A stretch of DNA of 64,000 nucleotides from an uncultured Desulfuromonadales bacterium (lineage in GTDB: Bacteria > Desulfobacterota > Desulfuromonadia > Desulfuromonadales > Geopsychrobacteraceae), in assembly GCA_945787295.1 (NCBI GenBank), contig CALZHQ010000003.1:1-64000 (forward strand), in the 5' to 3' direction. The notes under the pieces are model-generated. The model was given only the letters and a program-made list of their open reading frames with translations. It ran no database searches and was not told where the DNA came from. Both the position numbers and the translations under genes were made by a program. Below, piece after piece: positions 52,757 to 62,266 of this stretch. Each line of letters starts with the position of its first letter. Position 1 is the first letter of the stretch.

Positions 52757-53596
52757 CTAATAACCTTGAGTTGAGCCTTTTTGCCCAAAGACCATGCTGA
52801 TTATTTCCCTGGTCGTTTCTTCCACTGATTTGTTCGTGGTATCCACAATATGCCACTTTTTGTTTTTCTTTGTCAGGTCGTGGACCATTTCCATTTCGTT
52901 AAAAATACGCCTTAGATCGGTATAATTGCTTTTGGTTTTGTAGTGTTTCAGTCTGGCGCTTCTGATCTTTTGCAAGACCTCCGAATCCATGACCAGACAA
53001 ACAACCCGATTCTGATCCACACGATAGACTTCTTCGGGTATGGGGACTTCCGGCATCAGCGGGATATTCACCACTTTGTACCCCTGCTGTGCCAGAAAGT
53101 AAGACGTGGGCGTTTTGGAGGTTCTGGATAATCCTAGAATAACAATATCCGCTTCAAAAACCTTATTGACATCCTGCCCGTCATCATACTTCATGGAAAA
53201 TTCTATGGCATCGATCCGCTCAAAATACTTACTATCGACCTTTCTGAGTAAATTGGCATCCTCTTTCGGCTCAATACCAAGATATTCTGATAGTTTTTCG
53301 ATCGGTGGTCCCAAAATGTCATGGTGCATCAGCCCCTCATTTTGACAAATCTCATGCACCAGTTTGCGGGTCTCTTTCTTGGCAATGGTAAAAGCGACAA
53401 AGGCATCTTCTTCTTTCGCTTTCCCCAATATACTTTTTATTCTTTCAATATTTTCTATCTTTGAAAAAACACGTAGTGCCGAGGATGAAAGGTCGAATTG
53501 GATCAAGCTGGCTTTTAAAACATTTACTGCGCTTTGACCGATCCCGTCAGAAATGACATACACCAGTTTTTCTTCTTGCTCACTTTGAATTGTCAT
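52757..53596 (-). CDS. ppsR: PEP synthase regulatory protein (DUF299, kinase/pyrophosphorylase)
   Basis: The 279-residue protein belongs to the bifunctional PPDK/PEPS regulatory family: YVISDGIGQSAVNVLKA, ILGLSRTSKTPTSYFLAQQG (P-loop-like) and KVVNIPLMPEVPIPEEVY are the hallmarks. These proteins phosphorylate PEP synthase or pyruvate phosphate dikinase with ADP and reverse it with Pi. Which target applies here cannot be told. Convergent with the HD-GYP gene; no gene near it encodes the target. Confidence 0.92.
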   Translation of the reverse strand: MTIQSEQEEKLVYVISDGIGQSAVNVLKASLIQFDLSSSALRVFSKIENIERIKSILGKAKEEDAFVAFTIAKKETRKLVHEICQNEGLMHHDILGPPIEKLSEYLGIEPKEDANLLRKVDSKYFERIDAIEFSMKYDDGQDVNKVFEADIVILGLSRTSKTPTSYFLAQQGYKVVNIPLMPEVPIPEEVYRVDQNRVVCLVMDSEVLQKIRSARLKHYKTKSNYTDLRRIFNEMEMVHDLTKKNKKWHIVDTTNKSVEETTREIISMVFGQKGSTQGY

Positions 53597-53914
53597 AAGA
53601 TTTCACCCATCGATTAATTTTATAGCCGAGTCCACAGTACTTCATATATACATGTTCAGAAAATTTACTTCATCTTAATATACTTCGAAAGCTTTCAACA
53701 AAACGGAGTTTACGAGGCTATGATCCCCTTATCCGCAGATCATGCCCTGCCCCATAAACCGTCTAAAAAGATCCTGAATCGTCCACAGGCATTTTTATTT
53801 ACTGGTGCGTGATGGTCGAGCCAGCGCAGGTTATTAACGAGAGAGACAAATCAGTTTGCAACGCGGGCTGCCATCATTCTGAACGAGCGAGTGCCCAATG
53901 TGTTTGCATACGGC
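53597..53914. other. Intergenic gap of 318 bases upstream of ppsR
   Basis: Between the ppsR start and the kbl stop. Contains an A/T-rich stretch and a GAAAGCTTTC palindrome near 53685 but no convincing gene, RNA or terminator. It should hold the ppsR promoter (minus strand); I could not identify a well-formed one. Confidence 0.5.
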
Positions 53915-55105
53915 CTAGATTCCCAACTGCTGTTTGACCCGGCCGAAAGCCTCTATGGCAAATTCCAGGTCGTCCGCTGTCAAGGCTGCCGTCATCTGCG
54001 TACGGATACGCGCCTTGCCTTTCGGCACCACCGGGTAGGAAAAGGCCACCACGAAGATGCCCTGCGCCAGCATGGCCTCGGCAAATATCCCGGCCACCTT
54101 GGCATCGTGCAGCATCACCGGAACGATCGGGTGTTCACCCGGCAACAGATCAAACCCGTGCCGCTCCAGACCCTGGCGGAAGATCGCGGTGTTTTCATGC
54201 AACCGATCGCGAAAGGTGCTCGATTCACTGACCAGCTCGATCGCTTTCAACGCTCCGGCGACTGCCGGCGGGGCCACCGAATTGGAAAACAGGTAAGGCC
54301 GGGAGCGCTGCCGCAACAGCTCAACCACCTCTTTGCTGGCACTGGTGAACCCGCCGCTGGCACCGCCCAGGGCTTTACCCAGGGTACCGGTCGTGATATC
54401 GACCCGCTCCATGCAGCCCCGATACTCAGCGCTGCCGCGTCCGTCGGCGCCGATAAAACCGGTGGCGTGGGAATCATCGACGTGCACCAGGGCCTGGTAT
54501 CTTTCTGCCAGATCACAGATCTCATCGATCCGGGCGATATAGCCATCCATGGAGAAAACCCCGTCGGTGGTAATCAGTTTAAAGCGCGTGCCATTTTTCT
54601 CGGCAGCCTGCAGCTGCTCTTCCAGGTCACTCATATCACTGTTGCGGTAGCGGTAACGCTTGGCCTTACACAGGCGCACCCCGTCGATGATACTGGCATG
54701 GTTCAGCTCGTCGGAGATGACCGCGTCCTGTTCGTCCAGCAAGGTTTCGAAAAGGCCGCCGTTGGCATCAAAGCAGGAGGGATAGAGGATGGTCTCCTCG
54801 GTGCCCAGAAACTGGCTGAGTTTTTCTTCGAGCTGCTTGTGCAGGGTCTGGGTGCCGCAGATAAAGCGGACCGAGGCCATGCCGAATCCCCACTCCTGCA
54901 GACCGACCGCGGCGGCGGCGTTCACCTCCGGATGCTGGGCCAGACCAAGATAGTTATTGGCGCACAGATTCAAGATCTCGCCGCCGCTGCTGACACCAAC
55001 ATGGGCGCTTTGCGGGGTGGTGATCAGACGTTCCCGTTTATACAATCCGGCAGATTCAATCTCTTCCAGTTCGGCACTCAAATGTTCTTGAAATTTAGCG
55101 TCCAC
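53915..55105 (-). CDS. kbl: Glycine C-acetyltransferase (2-amino-3-ketobutyrate CoA ligase)
   Basis: The 396-residue enzyme is a fold-type I PLP protein: [51 protein letters not shown], the PLP lysine in [15 protein letters not shown]. It matches the length of E. coli Kbl (about 398). It cleaves 2-amino-3-ketobutyrate with CoA to acetyl-CoA and glycine. It lies 51 bases after tdh on the same strand, so the pair forms the two-step threonine degradation operon. Confidence 0.97.
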   Translation of the reverse strand: MDAKFQEHLSAELEEIESAGLYKRERLITTPQSAHVGVSSGGEILNLCANNYLGLAQHPEVNAAAAVGLQEWGFGMASVRFICGTQTLHKQLEEKLSQFLGTEETILYPSCFDANGGLFETLLDEQDAVISDELNHASIIDGVRLCKAKRYRYRNSDMSDLEEQLQAAEKNGTRFKLITTDGVFSMDGYIARIDEICDLAERYQALVHVDDSHATGFIGADGRGSAEYRGCMERVDITTGTLGKALGGASGGFTSASKEVVELLRQRSRPYLFSNSVAPPAVAGALKAIELVSESSTFRDRLHENTAIFRQGLERHGFDLLPGEHPIVPVMLHDAKVAGIFAEAMLAQGIFVVAFSYPVVPKGKARIRTQMTAALTADDLEFAIEAFGRVKQQLGI

Positions 55106-55155
55106 GGCGCTACTCCCTATTGGACGGAGGGTTTAAGTTGCAGCCTTCTTAACCG

Positions 55156-56184
55156 TTAACACTCCCAATTCAAAACAACTTTACACGCTTCACCGGCATT
55201 CATGGCCGTGAACCCCTGCTCAAAATCGGGATAATCGAGCCGGTGGGTGATCACCGGCGAGATGTCCAGCCCCGACTCAACCAGCACCGACATCTTGTAC
55301 CAGGTTTCGTACATTTCCCGGCCGTAAATCCCCTTGAGAGTGAGCATATTGAAAATCACCGTATTCCAGTCGATGGCGACATTCTTCTCCGGAATCCCCA
55401 GGATCGCGACCTTGCCACCATGACACATATTGGCCAACAGGTCGTTAAAAGCGGAAGGGTTACCGGACATTTCCAGACCGACATCAAAGCCCTCCGTCAT
55501 GCCCAACTTTTTCTGCACCGCAGTGATTTCTTCCCGGCTGACATCGACAGTACAGGTTGCGCCCAAGGTTTTGGCCAACTTCAGCCGCTGGGAATTGATA
55601 TCGGTGATGACGATATGCCGGGCACCGGCGTGACGGCAGACGGCAGCAGCCATGGCACCGATCGGCCCGGCCCCGGTAATCAGTACATCCTCACCGAGCA
55701 GGTCGTATTGCAGGGCGGTGTGCACCGCATTACCCAAGGGATCGAACAGCGCGGCCACATCCAGGTTGATCTCGGGCCGATGTTCCCAGACGTTCGACAT
55801 CGGCAGCGCCAGGTATTCGGCAAAAGCCCCGGGGCGGTCAACACCGATACCGCTGGTATGGGCACAGAGGTGACGCCGTCCGGCCATGCAGTTTCGACAA
55901 CGACCGCAAACCACGTGCCCTTCCCCGGAGACCAGCTGGCCCGGACTGAAATCAATCACGTTGGAACCAACTGCAACAATTTCGCCGACAAATTCGTGGC
56001 CGACAATCATCGGTACGGGGATGGTTTTTTCTGCCCAGGCATCCCAGTTATAGATGTGCATATCGGTGCCGCAAATTGCGGTCCGCTTTACCTTTATCAG
56101 CACATCATTGATGCCGATGTCCGGTTCCGGCAGTTCTTCGAGCCAGAGTCCGGGCGCAGATTTCTTCTTGACCAGTGCTTGCAT
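55156..56184 (-). CDS. tdh: L-threonine 3-dehydrogenase
   Basis: Start at ATG 56184, nine bases after GGGAGG; 342 residues, as in E. coli Tdh. Zinc-dependent MDR enzyme: catalytic Cys38 ([13 protein letters not shown]), His63-Glu64 (VGHEFVGEI), structural zinc cysteines [15 protein letters not shown], and Rossmann [21 protein letters not shown]. It oxidises L-threonine to 2-amino-3-ketobutyrate with NAD. It is the first gene of the operon with kbl, divergent from the LytS-type kinase. Confidence 0.97.
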   Translation of the reverse strand: MQALVKKKSAPGLWLEELPEPDIGINDVLIKVKRTAICGTDMHIYNWDAWAEKTIPVPMIVGHEFVGEIVAVGSNVIDFSPGQLVSGEGHVVCGRCRNCMAGRRHLCAHTSGIGVDRPGAFAEYLALPMSNVWEHRPEINLDVAALFDPLGNAVHTALQYDLLGEDVLITGAGPIGAMAAAVCRHAGARHIVITDINSQRLKLAKTLGATCTVDVSREEITAVQKKLGMTEGFDVGLEMSGNPSAFNDLLANMCHGGKVAILGIPEKNVAIDWNTVIFNMLTLKGIYGREMYETWYKMSVLVESGLDISPVITHRLDYPDFEQGFTAMNAGEACKVVLNWEC

Positions 56185-56397
56185 AAAATCATCCTCCCTC
56201 AAACAGTTTAATCGAGGAGAACAATTCCACCATCAAAGAAAGCCTTTTTCCTGAACGGTAAAAATAATAGCCGTGATATTGAGCGGCCGTTTCGCAGCGA
56301 ATAAGCAGGAGAAATTCCCCCGATAGCGTCTACAGCATTGCCCTCGGCAAAAAAAGCGACTAACCTTCCAGAAACCCAACTTTTCTGGAAAACAGCC

Positions 56398-58074
56398 ATG
56401 GAACTGATCTTTTCTTTATTGCAGCAACTGAGCATTTTCCTGGTTCTCGCCTACCTGTTCAGCAAATCACCGGCCTTCAAACCGCTGACCGAAAAAAACC
56501 TGCAGCCGAAAAACAAGCTGTTGCTCTTCGCCATTTTCACCGGCTTTTCGATCCTCGGCACCTACTTTGAGCTGCCGGTTCCAGGTGCCGTCGCCAACAC
56601 CGGGGCGATCGGCGCGGTGCTCGCCGGACTGATCGGTGGCCCGTTGCTCGGTATCGCCGTCGGCAGCACGGCAGCATTGCATCTTTTTCTGTTAAGTGGC
56701 TTGGCCGCCGAAGCTTACGTCATCTCGACCTGCATTGCCGGTATGCTCGGCGGGCTGGCCAACATTTATCTACGGCGCAAAAACAAGTGGGAACAGGTTT
56801 TCAGTCCGATTGCCGCGCTGCTGGCAACCTTTGTTGCCGAAGCCTTGCAGATGTTGATCATCCTGTTATTCAAGAGCCCCTTTGCCGAAGCCTGGGCACT
56901 GGTCAGGGTGATCGCCTTGCCGATGATGGTTGCCAATCCCATCGGAGCGGCGCTGTTTATGAGCATGATGCGCGATCAGAAAAGCATGTTCGACAAGGTC
57001 GGGGCGATCTTTTCCGCCAAAGCCTTTAATATCGCCGATCGCAGCCTGGGAATTCTCAGTAAGGGATTTAATGCCGAAACAGCCAAACAACTGGCCGAGA
57101 TCATCTATGATGAGACTGGGGTCGGCGCGGTCAGCATCAGTGACGGGAAAAAGATTCTCGCTTATATCGGCCTGGGGGACGACCATCATTTAACCGGTCT
57201 CGATATCGTTTCGCCCCAGACCCAGGAGGCGATCCGTGACAACAAGGTCATCTTCGCCGATGGGGCCAACGAATTTTTCAACTGCGCCCTTTCCGATAAC
57301 TGTCCCTTGGGTTCGGCGCTGATCGTCCCGTTGCGGGTCGAAAACGAAGTGGTCGGCACCATCAAGCTGTATGAGCCGAAACACAAGCTGTTTCTCAACC
57401 TGAACAAAACCCTCGGTGAGGGGATCGCCAAACTACTCGGCGAACAACTGCTGCGCGACCGCTTCAAGACGCAGAAGAACTTGCTGGTCAAATCGGAACT
57501 GAAGCTGATCCAGGCTCAGGTCAATCCGCATTTTCTGTTCAATGCCCTGAACACCATCATTGCCATCGTCCGTAAGGACGCCGACCAGGCCCGCAGCCTG
57601 CTGCTGCACTTGTCGAATTTCTTCCGCAAAAACCTGAAACGCTCCGGCGACCTGTCATCCCTTGCAGAAGAGCTGGATCACGTCAATTCCTACCTGGTGA
57701 TAGAGAGGGCCCGCTTCGGAGAACGCCTCCAGGTGATCGAGGAGATCGATCCGGAGCTTCTGCAGGTGAAAATCCCGACCTTTACTCTGCAACCGATCGT
57801 TGAAAACGCGGTCAAGCACGGCATATCCAACCTGCTGGAAAAGGGTGAAATCAGAATCATTGCGCATCGAGATGGCGGCCGGGCCACCATCTCCGTCGAA
57901 GATAATGCCGGCTCATTTTGTGATAAACTACAGAGCGACGGCCTCGGCATGAACATCGTCGATAAGCGGCTCAAGAACCTATACGGCAACAGTTACGGGA
58001 TCGAGACCAGCTGCGTTCCGGATCAGGTCACCCGGGTCGCCCTGGTCCTCCCCTTTGATGAAAGAGAGCTCTGA
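56398..58074 (+). CDS. LytS-family sensor histidine kinase (5TMR-LYT, GAF, His_kinase)
   Basis: Start at ATG 56398 (MELIFSLLQQLSIFL), the family N-terminus, 558 residues. Order: five or six membrane helices about 5-190 (LytS 5TMR, with PVPGAVANTGAIGAVLAGLIGG), a GAF domain about 220-350, then the LytS-type kinase with acceptor His in QVNPHFLFNALNTIIAI and G-box DGLGMNIVDKRLKNLYG. All kinase residues are present. Partner is LytR at 58074 (frames overlap by one base). BtsS/LytS relatives sense pyruvate or membrane state. Confidence 0.94.
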   Translation: MELIFSLLQQLSIFLVLAYLFSKSPAFKPLTEKNLQPKNKLLLFAIFTGFSILGTYFELPVPGAVANTGAIGAVLAGLIGGPLLGIAVGSTAALHLFLLSGLAAEAYVISTCIAGMLGGLANIYLRRKNKWEQVFSPIAALLATFVAEALQMLIILLFKSPFAEAWALVRVIALPMMVANPIGAALFMSMMRDQKSMFDKVGAIFSAKAFNIADRSLGILSKGFNAETAKQLAEIIYDETGVGAVSISDGKKILAYIGLGDDHHLTGLDIVSPQTQEAIRDNKVIFADGANEFFNCALSDNCPLGSALIVPLRVENEVVGTIKLYEPKHKLFLNLNKTLGEGIAKLLGEQLLRDRFKTQKNLLVKSELKLIQAQVNPHFLFNALNTIIAIVRKDADQARSLLLHLSNFFRKNLKRSGDLSSLAEELDHVNSYLVIERARFGERLQVIEEIDPELLQVKIPTFTLQPIVENAVKHGISNLLEKGEIRIIAHRDGGRATISVEDNAGSFCDKLQSDGLGMNIVDKRLKNLYGNSYGIETSCVPDQVTRVALVLPFDEREL

Positions 58075-58784
58075 TGATACGGGTGATGATCGTCGATGAT
58101 GAGCAGCACGCCCGCGAAGAACTGACCACCCTGCTGGCAGAGACCAGCGAGGTCGCAATTGTCGCCAGCTGCGCCAACGCCCTGGAGGCGATCAAACTGA
58201 TCAACAAGGAGCACCCGCAGCTGCTGTTTCTCGATATCCAGATGCCGGTGATCGATGGTTTTGAGCTACTCAGCATGATCGACGAAGAGATCATGCCGCA
58301 CGTGGTGTTTGTCACCGCTTACGACCAGTACGCCCTGAAAGCCTTTGAAGAAAAAACCCTCGACTACCTGCTTAAACCGATCGACCCGGAAAGACTGGTC
58401 AAAACCATGGCCAAAGTCGAAGCGACGCTCGGCAGCGGCAGCAGCCCCAAATACGAATCTCCGCAACTGACCCGCATCCCCTGCGCCAGTGGCCACAAGA
58501 TCAAGCTGATCGATCCACAACAGGTCGAACATATCCATTCCGACCTAAGCGGGGTGCACGTCTTTACCGCCGAGGGTAATTACTTCACCGAGCTGACCCT
58601 CAAGGTTCTCGAACAGCAGCTCGGCCTGTTGCGCTGCCATAAACAGTACCTGGTCAACCTCGAACAGGTCGCCGAAATCACCACCCTGGAAAATGGTCTG
58701 GCGGAAATAAAAACCCGCAGTGGCCAGCAGTTACCGGTCAGCCGCCGTTACCTGCGCAGCCTGAAAGAGGCGTTTCACCTCTAA
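58074..58784 (+). CDS. LytTR-family response regulator
   Basis: The 236-residue protein has a receiver (about 3-120: VDDEQHAREEL, acceptor Asp in LFLDIQMPVIDG, DYLLKPIDP) and a LytTR DNA-binding domain (about 140-236: IPCASGHKIKLIDPQQVEHI, VSRRYLRSLKEAF). Cognate of the kinase at 56398, overlapping by one base. Targets are unknown; the divergent tdh-kbl operon and pyruvate-related genes are possible. Confidence 0.95.
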   Translation: MIRVMIVDDEQHAREELTTLLAETSEVAIVASCANALEAIKLINKEHPQLLFLDIQMPVIDGFELLSMIDEEIMPHVVFVTAYDQYALKAFEEKTLDYLLKPIDPERLVKTMAKVEATLGSGSSPKYESPQLTRIPCASGHKIKLIDPQQVEHIHSDLSGVHVFTAEGNYFTELTLKVLEQQLGLLRCHKQYLVNLEQVAEITTLENGLAEIKTRSGQQLPVSRRYLRSLKEAFHL

Positions 58785-58890
58785 CGACAGATTCTCGCTG
58801 AAACTGGCTGAGCATAATAATTCACACCAGCCAACAGACGTTGCTTGAAAACGGCCCATGGTAATTTGTACTGAAAGCAAGGAGATCGCC

Positions 58891-59583
58891 ATGGCAACAA
58901 CGCTTGCATTTGATGTTTATGGGACCTTGATCAACACCCACGGGGTCCTTTCCGCGCTGACGGAACTGGTTGGCGACCAGGCACAAGCCTTTTCTCAAAC
59001 TTGGCGCGACAAACAGTTGGAATACTCTTTCCGTCGTGGGCTGATGCAGAACTACGCAACCTTTGCCGTCTGTACCAGCCAGGCCCTCGATTACACCTGC
59101 GCGTTCTACAAGACCCCGCTGACTCCGGAGCAGAAGAACAATCTGCTCGGGATCTATCGGCAGCTGCCGGCTTTTGCTGACGTTATGGAAGGGCTGACCG
59201 AACTGAAGAATGCCGGGTTTCGTCTGTTTGCTTTTTCTAACGGTGAAGTCGCGGCTCTTGAGGAACTTATGCAAGCGGCAAAGCTCAGAACCATGTTTAT
59301 CGATCTGGTCAGTGTCGACGGTCTGAAATCGTTCAAACCAAACCCCGCGGTCTATGCCCACTTCTTGAGACAATCACAAACCACGGGAGCGAGCGCCTGG
59401 TTGATATCGAGCAATCCATTTGATGTCATCGGGGCGATTTCAGCGGGGATGAAGGCGGCTTGGGTCAAACGTTCTCCTGAGGCGGTTTTTGACCCCTGGG
59501 AGATCGAGCCGACGGTGACCGTTAGAAGTCTTATTGAGCTGGCCGAGCGGATGAAAAATATCTCGCGTAGTCAGCAAGCCTGA
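58891..59583 (+). CDS. HAD-family haloacid dehalogenase type II
   Basis: Start at ATG 58891 after AAGGAGATC, giving 230 residues. Catalytic Asp8 in LAFDVYGTLINTHGVL, then FAFSNGEVAAL (motif II), KSFKPNPAVYAHFL (motif III Lys) and SSNPFDVIGAISAGM (motif IV). The layout is that of L-2-haloacid dehalogenases and related subfamily I HAD phosphatases. Dehalogenase versus phosphatase activity is not decided by sequence alone. Confidence 0.88.
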   Translation: MATTLAFDVYGTLINTHGVLSALTELVGDQAQAFSQTWRDKQLEYSFRRGLMQNYATFAVCTSQALDYTCAFYKTPLTPEQKNNLLGIYRQLPAFADVMEGLTELKNAGFRLFAFSNGEVAALEELMQAAKLRTMFIDLVSVDGLKSFKPNPAVYAHFLRQSQTTGASAWLISSNPFDVIGAISAGMKAAWVKRSPEAVFDPWEIEPTVTVRSLIELAERMKNISRSQQA

Positions 59584-59709
59584 TAAACGATCCCCCGGCT
59601 TTACCGGGGAATCGTGACCTTCCAATGCTGGTGATCGATCGCTTAGATATTCACGGGAGTGCTATAGCACACTTTACGTTTGGGCACTTATTACCGATGT
59701 CGGATCGCT

Positions 59710-60300
59710 TCAAGCCTCGAGAGCTCGCTCCACCCATTCCAGGCGATCCTGGCCGAAAAACATCTGCTCACCTACGAACATGGTCGGCGCACCAAAAACG
59801 CCGCGCTCGACAGCCTCGTTGGTTGCGTCGATCAGTGCCTGCTTGATCTCTGGTTGCCCGGTTGCCTCGATAACGGTTTTGGCATCGAAACCGGCGTTTT
59901 CCAGAACTTGCACAATGACTTCCGGAGCGGCCATATTTTTCTGCTCGACCCAGACCGCTTCGAACATCGCCTTGTTGTACTCCTCCAAGTGTTCTGTCGC
60001 TGCGGCCCATAAGGCACCGCGCATAATGCCGACTGTGTTCAGGGGAAAGTAGGGATTCATGCGGTAAGGGACACCGTAGTGCTCGGCGTAGCGAACCATA
60101 TCCTCTTTAAGCCAGGCCGCCTTGGATGCAACCTGCATTGGACTGGGATTGCCGGTGGACTTGAAAACACCGCCAAGGAGCATCGGCTTGTAATTAAGCT
60201 TCGCCCCTGCTTTAGCGCACAATTTCGGTAGCTGAGTCCAAGCCAGATAAGAGGTCGTGCTGCCGTAATCGTAATAAAAATCGACCGATTTGTTCATCAT
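59710..60300 (-). CDS. DsbA-fold 2-hydroxychromene-2-carboxylate isomerase-like protein
   Basis: Start at the tandem ATG at 60300/60297 after AAGGAGAG. The 196-residue protein is of the HCCA isomerase/kappa-GST type (DsbA thioredoxin fold): VDFYYDYGSTTSYLAW (with the catalytic-position Ser), GVPYRMNPYFPLNTV and GVFGAPTMFVGEQMFFGQDRL. It is in the transcript of the SDR gene (31 bases after its stop), suggesting a pathway on an aromatic or ketone compound, but substrate is unknown. Confidence 0.86.
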   Translation of the reverse strand: MMNKSVDFYYDYGSTTSYLAWTQLPKLCAKAGAKLNYKPMLLGGVFKSTGNPSPMQVASKAAWLKEDMVRYAEHYGVPYRMNPYFPLNTVGIMRGALWAAATEHLEEYNKAMFEAVWVEQKNMAAPEVIVQVLENAGFDAKTVIEATGQPEIKQALIDATNEAVERGVFGAPTMFVGEQMFFGQDRLEWVERALEA

Positions 60301-60331
60301 GCTCTCCTTGATTAAAAAATGATTTTGCTCC

Positions 60332-61066
60332 TTACCAAGGTTCAGAATAGGGCCTTGCATCAAGTTCAAAAGTCCATGCGGTGCGGGGTTGCCGGTACAA
60401 TTGCCAGTAAATTTCCGCCAGGTGGTCGGGTTGGATAATCCCGTCTTTAGGCTTGGAAGCGACTAAATCGGGGAATAATTGTTCCGTTGAGCGATTTTCT
60501 ATCAAGCCATCAACGACAACATGTCCCACGTGAATACCCTGTGGACCGAGCTCTTTCGCCATACTCTGAGCAAGGGCGCGCAGGGCGTGCTTACCACCGG
60601 AAAAAGCCGCAAAGCCTTGAGAGCCTCGCAGACTTGCGGAGGCACCGGTAAACAGGATGGTCCCACGCTTTCTCGGCAGCATGCGCCGAGCAACTTCCCG
60701 GCCGACCAGAAATCCGGCAAAGGCACACATCTCCCAAGATTTCCGATAAACACGGGGGGTTGTTTCCAGGATTCCAAAGCGCACATTGCCACCGACATTA
60801 AATACCGCGACATCGATGGGACCGATTTCTGTTTCCACTTTTTCAATCAACTCGGCAACCTGTTCTTCACTTCGAGCATCGGAGTGGAAACCTTGTGCGC
60901 CGGAACCAGACGATTCAATTTCAGCGATGAGACTGGTCAAATTACCCCGTCTTCTGGTGGCGACGACATGAAATCCTTCTTGCCCAAATCGTTTCGCGAT
61001 CGCGGCTCCGAGATGATCTCCGGCGCCTATGATGAGGGCTATTTTGGGTTTTTCTGTGTTGGCCAT
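60332..61066 (-). CDS. Atypical SDR oxidoreductase lacking the catalytic tyrosine
   Basis: Start at ATG 61066 after GGAAGG; 244 residues. Rossmann motif LIIGAGDHLGAAIAKRFG, substrate/NAG NVGGNVRF, Ser in LFTGASASLRG, but the YXXXK site reads FSGGK (AAFSGGKHALRALAQ), so the catalytic Tyr is Phe. This is a known atypical SDR subgroup (from memory, such members share the FXXXK). Activity may be altered. It heads the operon with the DsbA-fold isomerase gene and is divergent from the LysR gene at 61202. Confidence 0.87.
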   Translation of the reverse strand: MANTEKPKIALIIGAGDHLGAAIAKRFGQEGFHVVATRRRGNLTSLIAEIESSGSGAQGFHSDARSEEQVAELIEKVETEIGPIDVAVFNVGGNVRFGILETTPRVYRKSWEMCAFAGFLVGREVARRMLPRKRGTILFTGASASLRGSQGFAAFSGGKHALRALAQSMAKELGPQGIHVGHVVVDGLIENRSTEQLFPDLVASKPKDGIIQPDHLAEIYWQLYRQPRTAWTFELDARPYSEPW

Positions 61067-61201
61067 CACGACATCCTTCCCCGCAGAGCAAAATTCCTCG
61101 GCGTTTCAGGTTTTTCAAGCTCACTTGTCATAAATACCATCCGTCGCTACATTAACTCAAATCGATCATAGTGATTACAAAAGATATACAGAGGCTATGG
61201 A

Positions 61202-62095
61202 ATGGAATTACACCAGCTAAAACAGTTCGTCGCGGCCGCCGAATCGGAAAGCTTTACCCGAGGCGCAGAGCGGGCATTTGTTTCTCAGCCAGCCCTTTCA
61301 GCCTCTATCTCCAAGCTCGAAGAAGAAATGGGCGTTAAGCTCTTTATTCGCAACAAGCGGAGTGTCGTCCTTACTCCATCCGGCAGAAAACTCCTCAAAC
61401 GGGCCAAGCTGATTATTGCGGAATGTGCCCAGGCAAAAGCGGAGCTAAAACACCACGAGGTTCACCGATCCTTAAGGCTCGGTGTGATCGACACCCTTTC
61501 CATCAAGCAGGTGGCAAACCTGATCGAACAATGCCGCAGAAAGAATCCGGAAATCGTCATGGAGGTGACAGACGCCAGGGAAGATCAGATAGAAAACTAT
61601 CAACAAGAAGCACGGATAGATTTTGCCTTGACGTTACTCGGCCAAGGACCGGTGAAAAACCAGGAACCAGAAGCCAGGCGGTCCTGTTCAGCGAACCATA
61701 CGTTGTCGCGCTGCCCCCTGGTCATCATTTGCGTGAGCGCAAAACGGTCAGTATCTCTGAGCTGGCCAAGGAGCCTTTTATCGCCCGCCCGCCCGTACTG
61801 TGAAAATCGTTTTTTTATAGGCGAGTTGCTGAAAGAAAAAGGCCATCGTCTGAATCCGGTTTACAAAACCTACCAGGACGACAGGGCGATTGCTTTGGTT
61901 GAAGCGGGAGTCGGCAGCGCCATCATTCCCCAACATTATTCCTCCCCCGCAATAACTAAGATCGGCTTAACGGAAATGCAAACCCAGCGGCAGATCAGCT
62001 TTTCCTGGACAGATAACTCAAATTTGGAAGAAATCATGAAATTTGTCGATTTTTCCAAAACAGTCCCTTGGGCCGACAGAAATATGAAGATTTAG
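61202..62095 (+). CDS. LysR-family regulator with two compensating frameshifts
   Basis: The 297-residue frame has a complete HTH (ELHQLKQFVAAAESESFTRG; SQPALSASISKLEEEMG) and a LysR effector domain. But residues about 155-200 are unlike the family, while the +1-shifted frame over 61665-61800 encodes AVLFSEPYVVALPPGHHL and SISELAKEPFIARPPVL, exactly the expected LysR segment. Thus about one base is missing before 61675 (perhaps in the A-run near 61656) and two near 61800 (ctgtg where ctgtgtg would restore frame). Either sequencing error or decaying gene. Divergent from the SDR operon. Confidence 0.8.
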   Translation: MELHQLKQFVAAAESESFTRGAERAFVSQPALSASISKLEEEMGVKLFIRNKRSVVLTPSGRKLLKRAKLIIAECAQAKAELKHHEVHRSLRLGVIDTLSIKQVANLIEQCRRKNPEIVMEVTDAREDQIENYQQEARIDFALTLLGQGPVKNQEPEARRSCSANHTLSRCPLVIICVSAKRSVSLSWPRSLLSPARPYCENRFFIGELLKEKGHRLNPVYKTYQDDRAIALVEAGVGSAIIPQHYSSPAITKIGLTEMQTQRQISFSWTDNSNLEEIMKFVDFSKTVPWADRNMKI

Positions 62096-62197
62096 ATTTC
62101 GGATGCATATTCTGATTAACCCCGCCCGCCCTGATTTTTATATATTGAGTTCAGCCCATACCCCATAGATAAAGTAGGCTTATTCCAGTAGAAGCAA

Positions 62198-62232
62198 GAT
62201 GGCCCAACAGTTTGGAACCAGGTTGGGCCATC
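62198..62232. repeat. Inverted repeat in the gap after the LysR gene
   Basis: GATGGCCCAAC (62198-62208) and GTTGGGCCATC (62222-62232) are perfect inverted copies with a 13-base loop. No T-run follows on either strand, so it is a possible weak terminator or transcript-stabilising hairpin for the RND gene end. Confidence 0.5.
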
Positions 62233-62266
62233 TCTGCCTCGCAGGTCGTGAAAAACAAGCGGCAAG

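Noticed and set aside
53891..55159. Long open frame (about 420 codons) on the plus strand across kbl
   Set aside because: It is the antisense of kbl, which has the clear PLP motifs; the plus-strand translation has no recognised domain and no ribosome site.
55243..56211. Plus-strand open frame across tdh
   Set aside because: Antisense of the dehydrogenase; no features of a real protein.
59593..59609. Hairpin CCCCGG-CTTTA-CCGGGG after the HAD gene
   Set aside because: No T-run follows on either strand, so I do not call it a terminator.
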